Notes: generated from the letters alone by a model not told the origin. Shown: positions 34,964 through 48,187, counted from the stretch's first letter. The stretch: 64,000 nt of DNA from Entomortierella parvispora (GCA_963573315.1 OY752142.1:744001-808000), one strand, 5' to 3'. Numbers and translations: made by a program.

Positions 34964-36699
34964 TCGTGCTTTGATAGGTGTTGAGGGGAGATAATTGTCT
35001 AAAAGAGCGAAGAAAAGATCGAACGAACAGGAAAACGACCGAACGAACAAAGAGGAAACGAGAGAGAATGACAGAAATACGTGTCAGTTTTTTAAAGACT
35101 GATGAGACCAAAAAGAGCCTTCAGGGCGCAAGCGATGAAGGTTGTCATGGGCAGAGCTGATCAGTGAGTGGGGTTTCGGTTTGAGGGGTCATCCATTCGT
35201 GTCATTGCCATTCCTGGCTGTCTCTGCCTGTCCTTTTTGTTTCTTGGAGTCCTTTGGGTCCTGTTCGATGCTTCCACAGCTGCTCATCATCTGTCCATTC
35301 GCACTTGAAAAAATGTTGCATCTTGTTTCTTAAAAAACGCAGATGCAGGGGAGCGCGAGAAGACACAAGGAGGGAAGGAGCCTGTGGGGGCAATTTTCTG
35401 TGCCAGTCAGACTTACGCTCTTCTCTACTCGGCTCGCGTTCAGGTGCCCTGTGGGTGACAGTGGGAGGAGAGGAAAGGGAGGGAAGCGAAGAAAGTGAAG
35501 GTGGAAGGGATGGAGGGGTCAGAGTCAAAGTGTGGAGAAGAGAAAAAGAAGAGGCGATAGAAGAGGCGAGTGGAGAAGGTTGGTTGACACGGGGGGACTG
35601 AACTCTTTCTCGCCTTGCCAAACGAGTGCTTGTGTGCCCTGTCTGCCTTGTGCGTCTGTCTGTCCGTCTGCGGTCCGGCTCTCATGCCAACGGGCAGACA
35701 ACGCGCCCTCCTCTCGTCCCGATAGACGCCCACTCCTCTCTCTTCTTCATTGCTTCCGTGTGTTTGACGAAATTGTCCTCGTTTCTTGCATGCTTATTTC
35801 ATTCAGCTTTTCACCTCAACAACGTGACAATGAGCGATCATCCTTCTACCGCCTCTTCCTCTCCTCTCTTCTTTCCCACCTTCTTCCCCTTCCTCATCCT
35901 GTAGTATCTAATGAACAAGTATGTAGAGTTGAAGACCATAAACCCTGAATTTCTCGTTTTTGCGTCAAAGTGGAGAAGTGGACAAAGCCAGCCAGCCTCC
36001 TCTCCATCGAAAGGTCCGACCGACGACAAGGACCAGGCGGGCCAATTGCTGACATGTGGAGGAGAACTCTATCCATTCCACAAAAGGTTGCTCTTCTCCC
36101 ACACAGCCGGGCCCACGGGAGAAAGGAGAAAAACCTTGAGAGCAACGCTCTCTTCTTTTTGTCTGTCTTTCATTTTTTTTTTACATTTCCTCCTCCTTTT
36201 CTCTGTCCTCCACGTCAACCTTGTGTGCTGAGGCAATAAAAGACGAGGTCATCCGTTTTTTGATTACCCTCGGACCCCAGCAGTTGGCTTGAGATCCACC
36301 ACCAAACTATCCCTCATCTCATCTCAGAACCATTTGAGGGGAGGACCGTGAACAACAAGAGGAAACGCGACTCTGTGAACTGCTCCACGAGTATTGGTTT
36401 CAATTCTGCCATGCCTTCTTGCTCAAGTTTTTTTTTTTCTTTTTTTTGCTGGTACTCTCCACAAATCTCCAGAAAATGAGGCAACAACACACACATACAC
36501 AAACAAGAAATAACATCTGCCATTCGTTCGTTCGTTCTTCCCCCACTCGCCCTGTTTTTCCTTCCTTCTTCCCTCCTATCCTTTGTTCCATGCGTACGGT
36601 GTGAGATGAGCCCTTTTGCAGGACCGGGATGAAAAACGCGTGAAGTTTCAAGAGCATCCAATGGCCCATCCCTCCACGCGCACAGGGGCAAGACGTGCA
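34964..36699. other. Intergenic, pyrimidine tracts, no gene seen
   Basis: About 1.7 kb between the coiled-coil gene and the SANT gene. Long CT/GA-biased stretches (35450-35560 and 35860-35900) create open frames without protein character. A T-run lies at 36428-36446 and a poly-A run of 20 at 36705-36724. I see no gene. Confidence 0.35.
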
Positions 36700-36724
36700 C
36701 ATGTAAAAAAAAAAAAAAAAAAAA

Positions 36725-37115
36725 CGTACAGTGCTTGTACTTTTCTTTAAATTTCGTGCATCTCTCAGGAACAGGTGGAAATGGCATGTTGGATCCATCT
36801 TGATAACTTGATTACTGCCGCTACTACCGCCCGCTGCTTCGTTTTTTGGGGTTCCAACAATCACTCCAGTTTCTTGGTTAGCATCCGCCTGAGGTGCAGA
36901 CGCAGGCAACAGAGACTTGTTCTTTAGGCTAGAACCTGGCACAAACACTACCTCGGCAGCCTCATTTGTTCACAGTAACAGTGACAATGATAGGATCAGA
37001 ACGAGATCCAGCAAGCTCGTCCATGGAGCCGCCGTGAAAGGCAATCCTTAGTCGATTCTCATGGTCAAAAAGAAAAAGTGAGCGAAATGATGGGTTTGTC
37101 TTTTTATGTAAAAGT
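36725..37115 (-). pseudogene. Possible coding relic or unplaced exon
   Basis: Two adjacent open stretches on the minus strand look like protein. The first (36962-37080) includes LFDHENRLRIAFHGGSMDEL and SDPIIVTVTVNK, then meets a stop. The second, shifted by one base, begins EAAEVVFVPGSSLKNK and goes on to KMDPTCHFHLFLRDARN. A single-base deletion would join them. They start 55 bases after the stop of the SANT gene, so they could be an alternative 3' exon, a separate small gene, or a frameshifted relic. Confidence is low. Confidence 0.25.
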
Positions 37116-37208
37116 ATGTACATGTGCAAACGAGGTTCCTCTGGAACACACATCTGACTCTAGGAGTGGAGTGGGGAGAAATGGAGTTTGGGGAGTGTGG
37201 GAAGTCTT

Positions 37209-40200
37209 CTACGCCTGTGCCTTCTTTCCACCACGGGATTTGGTGGCCATCTTTGCCTTATCAGACTCGCCTAGTGCAAGAGCTGAGGTCAGAGCAGACA
37301 GAGGTTTGAGAGGTCCGGGTCCTGATTTCTCATCCTCGGCCGCCATCATCCTGGCAAGACCTGCAGCCATAGCAGCCATGGCCTTTGCAATCGCAGAATC
37401 CGGTCCTGTGTCCTCCATGGAGTCATCCGAGACAGTAGTTGATGTGGAAGACGAAGCGGATCTGTTCAGCGCTGAGGACGCCTTTGCAGCTCGAGCCTTC
37501 TTGGCATTGACGGATCCTGATTTCTTGCCAGAAGATCCATTGGCATTCGCAGCTTTAGATCTCGAATCTGCGAGCGATGCTTCGGCTGAATAGCTGTATC
37601 CGTATCCGTTGCCATGGCCGAGTCCAGCAGCTGGACCTCCCAGCTCAGCGGCTTCGATGTACCCTCCTTGTCCATCAGCGGCAGCATTGGCGGCTTCTGC
37701 AGCGAGAAAGCTTTCGTTGTTCTTGAGCAAGTCGTCACAAATCTGTTCGACACCACCCATCGCCTCAACTACCCCCTTTCCGAAATCAGTCAACCGATAG
37801 ACCCACTGGCGACCACGTTTGATACCAAAACTCTCGAATCTCGGCCGAGGATGACCCTTCTCATGCGCTAGCGCATCCGAGATTTGAGCCCTCCAGATCT
37901 GCAGGTTCTTGTGCCCAGTTCGAGGAATCCGGTTCAAATGTCGACTAAAGAGTCTCTCTACCATACTAGCCACATCATTCAACGTGCCTTCCAATTCAGG
38001 AAGACGAGCCAAGGACAAAAATGCCATCTGAGAGTAAGTTGGCAGCTTGGATGAGGGGTCAGGACGGGATCGACGGGGTTGAGCATGGCCATTGCCCTTT
38101 ACAAAACCTGGATCCGTGAGGACTTGTCGACGGGATCGGACAGAATGGACAGATCGGTTCAGGGTCTCGGCAATATCCTTAATCGCCGCGTTGCTTTCCA
38201 CGAGCTTCAGCAGCAGCTTCTCTTCTTCGTTGGTCCAGGGACGCTTGGCGTTGGTGTTTGTGGACAAAGAGGACGAGCCGACAGAGATACTAGTGTTGTC
38301 TGGGGTGATATTTAAGGATTCAGTGTCCACATCCATCATTTCCCTTGCCTCTTTCACGGGCGAGGTTGGGGTCAAAGGCTCCATTCGAATGTCAACGGTG
38401 GCCAGTCGGGGTTGGTCCAGGCGCCCTGTTTTCTTTTCCGATTCAGTAGCAAGAGGAATGTCGAGTGTTGGAAGATACGAGCCCTTTTTGGAGGATGTGG
38501 GAGAAGGCGGTGTTGTGGCTTCGGTCGTTGTATCGACCTGACGACTGAGTTTTCGCTTCCTGCTACTGCTGTTTTCTTGAAGTGCAGACTCTTCCTTTGA
38601 AGCCTCGACCTCGGAAGCTCGCCTGCGAGCATCGTGTTGCTCAATTGCTGATTTAAAGCTCATCTCGGTACCGGGTGAGAGACTTGAAGGTCGCTGAACT
38701 TTGGGCGCAATGGATACAGGGAGTTTCGATGGTTGGGGCAAAGGTGGTTTTTCTTGGTTTGTACAACTCGCCCCTGTGCTGGCATTATCGAATTTGGAAG
38801 ATGGAGATGATGGAGAGGACACAGAGGCAGGATTCACATCGAGAGAGGAGGAGGAAGGGGAAGTCGAGTACAAAGAAAAAGAGGCCGAGAAGGTCAAAGG
38901 AACGGGCTGAAGCGCAGGTGACGTCAATTCTGGTGTAATTGAGCCCGAAGAAGATAAAGAAGCTGAGGGAGAGGGCGGGGCATTGTGTTCAGGGTCGACA
39001 GCGGTCATTGTCTGGTCGTCGAGAGTGTTGTTGAGGGAGCTCTTGTTGTTGTTACTGCTGCCCGTCTTTTTGGTGGAGATGTTGTTGCTACTAGTGGTGG
39101 TGTTGATAGTGGTGGTTTTGGTGGCGGTGTTGATGGTGGTGGTGATGGGGACCTTTGCAGAGCTAGAGCTAGAGCTAGAGCCAAAGCCAGGGCCAGAATT
39201 GAGACCCTGTTGTTCCTGCGCTGATGCGGAGCCTGGATATGATTCAGAGCTAGTCTCGCCGTCACGGACGGGCCGCATAAATGGCTGTTCCTGATCCGTC
39301 CTTGGCACCTGGTCTTGCTCCTGTTCTTCCTTGAGGAAGGATGGCTCTTCGGCTGCCGCTGACTCCATGTCTGACTGCCGGTTGAACAGGAAATCAACGG
39401 AATCCATGCCCGTGCCAGACCCCGTGGTCGCAGTAAAGAACTTTTCGCGCTGAACCGTTGCTTGCGTTTGCAGTTCTTCCATCAGCATCCGAAACAGATC
39501 CTGTGTGGGTGGAGAGATATCCATATCGGGACGAGGATGGAGCAGTGCCGATGATCCGTAGAGGTCCATGGAGCTGCCCAAGTACTCCCCGTCCTGATGC
39601 TCCTGCTTGATAAAGACTTCGGGGCTATCTTCCTGTCGACTACTCAACCCTGAGCTGTAAGTGCCGTCTTGATCTGCCGAGGGGGAGGGCGAGGAGCACG
39701 AAGTGGGGGAGAGAGCGGAGGCAGAGGAGGAAGACCAGGAGGGCGAAGGTGGGTCGACAAAGGACGTTGCTGATGGAGACGAGGACGACGAGAACTCGGG
39801 GGACAGCATCACGCCTTCCAGTCCCTCCATGACCCCTGACTCCTCGGTCTCTTGGTCGTCGTCGTCCTCCTGCTTCGCATGGATGTAATCAAAGATATCG
39901 ATCTCCTCTTCTTCATGCCGTTGGTGTGGACCCAATTGCATCAGAATCTGGCCCTCTGGGCTGATGGTGGCGGCACCCTTTGTCAGTTCTTCCAAAATAT
40001 ACTTGCTAGTCATGGCATCAAGAGGCTGGTCGTGGTTGTGGAAAGCCGCGCTACTTTGCCCTGTCAACTGGAGGTCCATGGACTGTCCCTGGGCAGAGTC
40101 CTGCTGCTGCTGTTGATCCCGAAACAGAGAGAGGGCAAAGCGGGAGGCCCGTTCTTGATCTGTGATGCGATGACTCTGCTCCTGAGCAGAAGAGGAAGGT

Positions 40201-40223
40201 GCTAACAGCTTGGAATCTGACAT
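37209..40223 (-). CDS. SANT/Myb-like nuclear protein
   Basis: A single exon encodes 1004 residues. The first 640 are disordered: Ser/Gln/Glu-rich, with acidic clusters and Asn/Thr runs. A SANT/Myb-type segment starts near residue 659 (KRPWTNEEEKLLLKLVESNA, then IKDIAETLNRSVHSVRSRR), with the Trp and the basic third helix expected for DNA or histone-tail contact. After a linker comes a second folded part (about 725-845) with MVERLFSRHLNRIPR and RQWVYRLTDFGKGVVEAMGG, which reads as a winged-helix-like or tail domain. The C-terminus is Ala/Ser-rich and basic. A transcription-regulator role is likely, target unknown. Confidence 0.8.
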   Translation of the reverse strand: MSDSKLLAPSSSAQEQSHRITDQERASRFALSLFRDQQQQQDSAQGQSMDLQLTGQSSAAFHNHDQPLDAMTSKYILEELTKGAATISPEGQILMQLGPHQRHEEEEIDIFDYIHAKQEDDDDQETEESGVMEGLEGVMLSPEFSSSSSPSATSFVDPPSPSWSSSSASALSPTSCSSPSPSADQDGTYSSGLSSRQEDSPEVFIKQEHQDGEYLGSSMDLYGSSALLHPRPDMDISPPTQDLFRMLMEELQTQATVQREKFFTATTGSGTGMDSVDFLFNRQSDMESAAAEEPSFLKEEQEQDQVPRTDQEQPFMRPVRDGETSSESYPGSASAQEQQGLNSGPGFGSSSSSSSAKVPITTTINTATKTTTINTTTSSNNISTKKTGSSNNNKSSLNNTLDDQTMTAVDPEHNAPPSPSASLSSSGSITPELTSPALQPVPLTFSASFSLYSTSPSSSSLDVNPASVSSPSSPSSKFDNASTGASCTNQEKPPLPQPSKLPVSIAPKVQRPSSLSPGTEMSFKSAIEQHDARRRASEVEASKEESALQENSSSRKRKLSRQVDTTTEATTPPSPTSSKKGSYLPTLDIPLATESEKKTGRLDQPRLATVDIRMEPLTPTSPVKEAREMMDVDTESLNITPDNTSISVGSSSLSTNTNAKRPWTNEEEKLLLKLVESNAAIKDIAETLNRSVHSVRSRRQVLTDPGFVKGNGHAQPRRSRPDPSSKLPTYSQMAFLSLARLPELEGTLNDVASMVERLFSRHLNRIPRTGHKNLQIWRAQISDALAHEKGHPRPRFESFGIKRGRQWVYRLTDFGKGVVEAMGGVEQICDDLLKNNESFLAAEAANAAADGQGGYIEAAELGGPAAGLGHGNGYGYSYSAEASLADSRSKAANANGSSGKKSGSVNAKKARAAKASSALNRSASSSTSTTVSDDSMEDTGPDSAIAKAMAAMAAGLARMMAAEDEKSGPGPLKPLSALTSALALGESDKAKMATKSRGGKKAQA

Positions 40224-42236
40224 ATCGTCTTGACGGGATAGTGAGAGCGCGGGAAGGAGAGACTATGTAACGGAGAATGTCGAGGACAAAAGGGAGAGAG
40301 AGAGAAAGAGAGGCGGAAGGGTGGACTGGAGTAGGAGGGGAGACCAGTTTTACACCGTTCATGCAAGCAGGAAAGAGAAAGAAGGGAGGACGAGGCAAGG
40401 AAGGACATGAAGAGGACAACAGCGATAAGGATTCAGTCAGTCGTCTGGGGAAGCTTGCAAGTACGAAGGTGAACACACAAGGTGGCCAATAGTCCCCGTG
40501 GGAGAACTGGCGTGCAGGAGTGGGTGCGGCGCGTCCATGGAAGGGGGAATGATCTGGTGCACAGTCAGACGGGCAGCGTTGTGCACGATGGGGTTGGTGG
40601 TGATTGTGTCCATTGTCCAGGGGTCGACATTGGAGGTCGCGCGTTGTGCCGCGTGGTCAGATAGGGGGAGGAAGAGAGTTGGTCGTTGGGATGGCGTGGC
40701 ATGTCTGTGTCCATGTCCTGAGGGTTCTCCTGGACTCGAGCTTTGGCCTGATCAGCTCGTCATTGCTCTTACCACTCGTGCAGCGAGAAGGGGAGTCTGA
40801 GGAGGAGAATGACTGGGCCAGGGGAAAGAGGTATAAGGGCCGGCGGGGTGAAGAAGGGTCAGGAGGGAGAAGGAATGAAAAAGGGCAAAAAAAGAGAGAA
40901 GCGTGAGAATGAGGAGCGATTGAATTGAGAAAGAGAGAAAGAGAGAAGAGAAGGAAGGAGAAAAGGAGAAAAGAAGTCGACAGAAACGAACGCGGTCGAT
41001 TTTCTTGTCTAAAGCAGGTTGCAGGATGGGTCGTATCGCTGCAACTCTCTTTCTTTTTTCCCTCACTCCCCTCCCTCATTCTCTCACAGCCGCACTGTGC
41101 CCTGACGGCGGCCTGTTATTGGGTTGGGTTCAACATCTGGCCGGGGGAACCATTCGAACGAATCGAATTGTCTCTCCCGCTTACCCCCACTTTCCCTCGC
41201 TGGCACAACGCCCCAGGTCTCATGCCCGTGCCCGGATCAATCTCCACTCTTGCATTCATCCATCCTTTGTTTGATGACTGTTGTTGCGTGTGCCCCTCAC
41301 ATGCCTCACTTCCTCCATGGTTGATTGTTGGGATTTCTGTATTGCTGTATTGCTGTCTTGTTTTCTCACAGCCAATTTGCCTTATCCTCGCGCCTCCAAC
41401 TCAGCCCACCCCGTGTCCCAAAGCCCTTCCTCCCTCCTGTTGTGATAAAAATGCCACACTCCTTTTAGCTCGCAGCGCCTGTTTATATGCGCCATCAAGC
41501 CAATCATGCAGACAAAGTCGCGTTCAAGACCCCACCCAGTGACCTATTTCTGGCTCTCAAAAAATGTGCTTTCTGGCTCCCACCAGACTTCAATTGCATA
41601 TTACAAGCGCGACCAAATATTTCGAGCGCGGAGCACGCTATTTTTATATGCCGTTTCCCGCAAAACTGCTGGTTCTTCTCCTCTCCAACTCCCTGGCAGA
41701 TCTGCTTGCTCTCTGCTGGTTGGATTGTGCATTGTTGCTCAAAAAAAATGTCAGAAAACCTCTTGTCTTCTTGGTTTATTTTTTCTCCGTCAGCCTATCC
41801 AGCACGCGACATTCCTTGGAAAAGGCACTTTTGCGTTGTACCCTCCTGCTCTGCGCGCTATGTTCTCATGAAAGCCGGACAATATGCCAAGAATGTGTGA
41901 GTTGGGCTTCTGGCAAGTTGTTGTCTGGTTAATTTGGGTCAGTGTCCAAGAAATCCAGGGCCCCTAACTTGCAAGGAACACAAAATAAAGGTCACGTGGC
42001 TAGACTCGCCATCCTCTGCAAAAATGTTATCTACACGATCTCTGTCGATCGGGCTCTGGTCCGTATCTCGAGATATTTTCTTCTCTCTTTTTACAGTATA
42101 TGTTTTCCTTCTCAGATCGACACTCTGCATGCAACTCCCACCCTCTTCTCTGAAGATCCAACTCTTCTGGTGATGAGTTCCTTCTTTTTCAAGATTTATT
42201 ATTAATTTTCACATCTACGGGTGAGTCGAAGATTTC
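40224..42236. other. Intergenic, no gene seen
   Basis: About 2 kb. The 40800-40980 part is purine-rich on the + strand. Overlapping open frames in 41480-41930 and 41000-41540 lack consistent protein-like composition and have no homologous-looking motif. It should include the promoter of the SANT gene and the 3' UTR of the DUF2470-like gene. Confidence 0.35.
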
Positions 42237-43189
42237 TCAAGCCTCCCGCTTCTTCTCCTCCTCCAATTCCTGGCTGACATAATCACTGTTGTAGACAATG
42301 GGAAGTAACTTGAGCATGGATCCGATTCCAAAGAATTGGACACAGACCGACCAAATCAAGACCTGCGTGACGGAGAATGAACACTTTGCGACATCCTTCA
42401 TCAAGTACCAGGCCGTAACCAGTTGGAACGAATGCAAAAAGACGGCAAAATGGACACAGGTCGTGACTGTCTCCATGCCGAAGGTGTCTTTGATCCACTT
42501 GAGAGGCTGGATCGTTGCATCAGGGAAAAAGTAGACCAAGAAGAAACAAGATACGCTCACAGCCAGAGCGATCAGGAATGGGGTCCAGTGGGGCCAATAG
42601 ACACCGAGACCTGGAGGTTGACCTGGGATCTAAAAAGGTTGTAATTTTTTCGTAAAGAGGAAACCGGTGAGCAGGAAAGAAACAGGTCAACGCGTCAAAA
42701 AGAAGATCTGTCGACAGTCGACAGTCATTCATCCACCCCTCTATGCTCTTTTTTAAATATTTTTTCTCCTCGGGTGTCACCAGCAATTAGGAACTGAACA
42801 CCAAGTTGTGTTTTACGTGGGCAGTCGGCTGATTTTTTTTCTTTTTCTTTTGTTACCTTTCGACTCTCCCTAGGGCTTGAAAGGGATTGCTCAGCCTCCT
42901 TGCCGAGCTTCAAGAAGGACTCTGTTACTAGGGTCAAAGAGTGAACAGGGCCACGGAAGGAGAGGCCGGCCTGAACATGTCTTCCTTTAGCAGTTTGACC
43001 ATCCATGGTCAATCCGAACTGGTTCACATCCACGACCTTTGCGGAGAGAATAGGGTCATCCTCGGGGACGGTGGCGCGAGTTCTTGTAACATGGCGGAGA
43101 AGAGTCAGGACAATGGACGGGTGTTCTTGATTGAAAATCTGGCAGAGACTGTCCGAGTGAGGGGCAATAGGGTCTTGCAGTTGTGACAT
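42237..43189 (-). CDS. DUF2470-like domain plus transmembrane C-terminus
   Basis: Two exons join in frame (42857-43189 and 42237-42629; donor gtaaca, acceptor tttttag), giving 241 residues. The N-terminal domain (residues about 1-100) opens MSQLQDPIAPHSDSLCQIFN and includes VVDVNQFGLTMDGQT and the GLSFRGPVHSLTLVTESF stretch, a pattern like the DUF2470 (haem-utilisation/pyridoxamine-oxidase-like) fold. The second half has four hydrophobic segments, around PFLIALAVSVSCFFLVYFFP, CVHFAVFLHSFQLVTAWYLM and FSVTQVLIWSVCVQFFGIG, with a cytosolic Glu/Lys-rich end. Fungal proteins combining these two parts are known, but their function is unclear. The domain name is from pattern recognition and should be checked. 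Confidence 0.7.
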
Positions 43190-43731
43190 GGTGGAAGATG
43201 AGTTGAATGCAAAAAGGATGAGGAATGAAGACAGATGTGAAAAAACGGGAAGCAAAAAAGAAGAACGGGACAAGAAGGAGAACAACGAGAGCAATTGAAG
43301 AAGCGAAGCAAACAGCAAGAGGATGAGCCAGACACATGGCGCTATCCCAGCCGGAACGAGAATTATCGAGAGCCGAGACGAAAGGCACTGCTTTGCCAAA
43401 AGATGTCTCGGCCAATGGCAAAGCAATGTGGCCGATCTGCCCTGTCTAGTTATGCAAAGCTGTTGGTCACAGTGCATGTTGCCAACAAGACCCTTGGGGG
43501 CGCGTTCAGGATCGATATCTTTCTCTTCCATGCCTCTGCCAGATTCATTCTGGATGGTCACAACTCAAAACTCCTCGGACCAAGATGCAGATCAACAAAG
43601 ATATGACTTTGCCGCAGCAAAAGAGGAGCGCACAGCCGAGCTTCCAGGCTCAAGGCCCAAGCATCAATGTTGGTTTTTTTGACTATTTTATTGATCGGTG
43701 GCGCTACTTCCACAACTGCGCGTTGCCCCGT
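43190..43731. other. Intergenic between the DUF2470-like gene and CSN9
   Basis: It carries the promoter of the DUF2470-like gene and the 3' UTR of CSN9, both on the minus strand. Purine-rich at 43200-43290. No gene seen. Confidence 0.4.
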
Positions 43732-44142
43732 TTACAAGTCTTCGTCAAACAGATCTGGGAAGTCTATAGTCGAAAGAGCAGTGCAGCCGATGGTTAGTTA
43801 TTGTACTATAGCCAACTTGGTCCTGAGACTACAACGCCTCTACTTTAGGCAAACAGACAAAGTCATTCCTTAGAAAACCACAATGGGTTGTCATTACCGT
43901 TGAAAAAGTTCTTGTCAATAATCTTGACAGTAGGTGCACCGCGTCCGGGCATGAAACGGCCCATGTTGTCGTCAAAAATCTCTTCGCCTGTTGGTGAGGG
44001 TGTGATGAGCTCGTCGTCGTCCAGCATCATGTCCTCGTCATAGTCATCAACTAAGCGCGTTCAAAAAGAGTCCTGGTCAGTTAATAGGAGCAATCTCCAC
44101 TTCAAGATACTCCTTTTCCATAGATTCTATCTTACTATCCAT
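43732..44142 (-). CDS. CSN9: COP9 signalosome subunit 9 (CSNAP/CSN9)
   Basis: Three exons join in frame: 44136-44142 (seven bases, ATG GAT A), 43898-44050 and 43732-43763, giving 63 residues. The protein is very acidic (DDYDEDMMLDDDEL) and ends KNFFNDFPDLFDEDL. That C-terminus matches the conserved FFNDFEDLF motif by which CSN9/CSNAP docks on the COP9 signalosome. The human protein is about 57 residues, so the length is right. In the complex it tunes binding of cullin-RING ligases to the deneddylase. No other reading covers this stretch, and the phases of both introns agree, so I consider the model reliable even though each exon is too short for an ORF scan. It is divergent from MAP2 with about 240 bases between starts. 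Confidence 0.85.
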
Positions 44143-44382
44143 GATGTTTCTGTATTGTTAGTACTGGTAGTGGTGGTGGTTTCTGGCTGGTTGTGAAGGG
44201 TTCTTCCTGAGGGGCGGAAGAATGGAAAGGAGGCAAAGCGAAAGGGATGCATGCCTGCGCCTTGCATTCGCGGCATTCGCAGTCGAGTCACGTGCCGCCT
44301 TTTTTTTTTTTTGCATGCGTTGCCCGACACGCACGAAGATGCGAAGGCGTTGCGCTGCGCTTCACAAACTACCACAACCACC
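44143..44382. promoter_or_regulatory. Shared CSN9/MAP2 divergent promoter
   Basis: The 240 bases between the two ATGs must serve both genes. They contain a palindromic CACGTG E-box-type site (44289-44294) and a T-run (44301-44312). CACGTG is the core of bHLH sites such as Cbf1 or Pho4 in yeast; use here is inference. Confidence 0.5.
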
Positions 44383-46206
<1,824 letters not shown>

Positions 46207-46411
46207 GGATACCACTCATCCCAGAGACTTGAACTTGATAAAGAATCTTTTTTTTTTTGGCTACGTTTTATTGTGTGACTACCAATAGTCGCTATTTTCA
46301 AGGGAACGCTGTGCCAGACTTCGCAGGCAAAGACGTCTTCATATGAGGTGTGTGTCCATTCAAGTCTTGTGGTCTTGTGCTCCCCCCTCCTTTTTTTGTT
46401 TTGTGGATTTC
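46207..46411. other. Convergent 3' region between MAP2 and the next gene
   Basis: About 205 bases with a T-run at 46247-46257 on the + strand. It holds the 3' UTRs of both genes. Confidence 0.35.
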
Positions 46412-46837
46412 TCAAGCTCGTGAGCTATGGGCGTCAAATGATGGTTCCTTCTTGGTCTCTGTGCCATTGAACAATTGATAAACTGACGGAGAGTGCGATT
46501 TCGAAGTCGAATACGAGCTCGAACCTGATACTGAACCCGATGACGCAAAAGCGTTTGCCGACCTGGCCAGTCCTTGGATCGAGGGTGGCACGCGACGGTG
46601 TTCTTGATGATGCATCCGCGCAAGATGAACAGCCCGTCGTCGACTCTTTTGTTGTTCCTGGGCTAGCATTTTGGCCTCGTGTCGAGCCTTTCTCAAGGCC
46701 TTTGCTTCTTCCTGCGCCCGCATCCGCGCCACATGTGCTTGATCACGGCCCTGTTTGACCTGGGTCTGCTGCATCATTATATGAAAGGACTCCCAACGTG
46801 ACGAGCCGGGTTCGTTTTTGGGTTGACTTTCGGACAT
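46412..46837 (-). CDS. Small basic hypothetical protein
   Basis: A single exon encodes 141 residues from the ATG at 46837; the frame stays open upstream to 46930 but in low-complexity sequence. The protein is rich in Gln, Arg, Ala and Ser, with one long predicted helix (about residues 25-75) carrying regularly spaced Ala/Arg/Gln such as AHVARMRAQEEAKALRKARH. The C-terminal half is Ser-rich. No known domain. A helical, perhaps RNA- or chromatin-bound protein is one option. Composition is protein-like, so I keep the call, but moderate confidence only. Confidence 0.5.
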   Translation of the reverse strand: MSESQPKNEPGSSRWESFHIMMQQTQVKQGRDQAHVARMRAQEEAKALRKARHEAKMLAQEQQKSRRRAVHLARMHHQEHRRVPPSIQGLARSANAFASSGSVSGSSSYSTSKSHSPSVYQLFNGTETKKEPSFDAHSSRA

Positions 46838-47001
46838 GACTGTTGAATCAAGTGAGGGGGAAAGTAAGAGGGGAGGCGAAGAGAAGAGGGTTTGTGGGGA
46901 AAAGAGTTGGGAGAAGGAAGGGCTGAACACTGAGTCAGAGCGACAAAAAAAGTAGGATGTGGCAAATGTGGCAAAGCTCTTTATTTTATTTTTTTATTTT
47001 T

Positions 47002-48187
47002 TTACAATGCCTTCTTGCGAGAAGCACCCTGCAGCGTCAGGGCGGGAGCGAATCCCTTCCAGAGGTATACGGAGGGGGACAATCCCTTGCCGACATAGTG
47101 CTGATAAGCGACCAAGAGGGTGGTAAAGTACACGCCCGTAATCGAGAACACATGCCACCAAGCATGGAGCTGTGGGTTCCATCTCAAGACTGAGTCTGGT
47201 CCGACTCCGTTGATGAATTCGCAGAGATGCAAATCAATCAACCAGATAGTCACTGCAAAAGCGTACACGCCCAACGCCCGCTGAATCAACCAGGTGGACT
47301 CATTGGTTCTTCCACGTGCCGCGACCAAAGCCTTTTGTTGCTGATGAAGAGTCGTGGTCAGGAAGACGATGGAGACCTGAAGAACCCCGAACGAACCTTG
47401 GAACGTGTAGAACTGCAACTTTCCCCCAAAGATCGAAACCACTGTTGTGGTCAGGGCTGTCACGAAGCAAAACGAATAAAAATGAGAACGTGTGTGACAA
47501 AACACCACAAAAACAAAACGGTCCGCCAGCCACCTTGTCCTCGCCTTCATACTGAAAGGGCAGAGGCAAATTACGCTGTGAGAGCTATCACTTACCAAGC
47601 CAGGTTGCCAGACCAATAGGGAACCATTTGCCCTGAGGACCATACTTGGTCTCGGTACAGATAAAAACGAGTGCAGTGGCGGCGTAGATCATTGGTAGCT
47701 CATCTATAAGCGACAACATAAAAAAACACGGGTCGATAGATTCTGTCAGAGTTTTTTTTTCCGTTCTCAACAAAATCCAAACATCCTTGGCAACAAAGAT
47801 TCCAGAAAAATAGATTACCGAGAAGCTGCATCTTGTGGCGAAGGGTTCCATGGAACAGCACCGAGCCAATTCCAACCACGCTAATCGTCCTGAAAGCGAC
47901 TTTGAATCGCCGTTCCTTGGTCGGGCAAAGATACAACCCCAGTTCTCCCAAGAGAATAATGAACAAGCTGGAAATCGAGTTCCAGAATCTACCCAGCAAA
48001 AAAGTAAAACAGATTAGTACAGCTCTTTGGAAGCCAGCGCAGAAACAAGCTCGAGCATCGAGCACGAGTGCCGTCCTTACTCTGCAATATAGTAGGTGAC
48101 AACGTAATTGCTTTCGCACCAGTCCACCGAGGCCGTGTTAGGTGACCAGTATCCAACCCTGTCAAAGGATGCCGTTGTGGGTGCCAT
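47002..48187 (-). CDS. YPC1: Alkaline ceramidase (Ypc1/Ydc1 family)
   Basis: Hydrolyses (phyto)ceramide to sphingoid base and fatty acid in the ER/Golgi membrane. Four exons join in frame (48081-48187, 47819-47988, 47596-47703, 47002-47456), giving 279 residues, the usual size with seven membrane segments. The N-terminal signature GYWSPNTASVDWCESNY is the family's hallmark. Metal- and catalysis-linked motifs follow: GIGSVLFHGTLRHKM (with the Ser, His and nearby acidic DELPM) and HAWWHVFS (two His three residues apart). All intron phases agree. Alkaline ceramidases belong to the CREST superfamily of hydrolases. Nothing unusual. Confidence 0.93.

Noticed and set aside
41000-41935. Three overlapping + strand ORFs upstream of the DUF2470-like gene
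   Set aside because: They share the same DNA in different frames and none shows a domain or splice-consistent exon.
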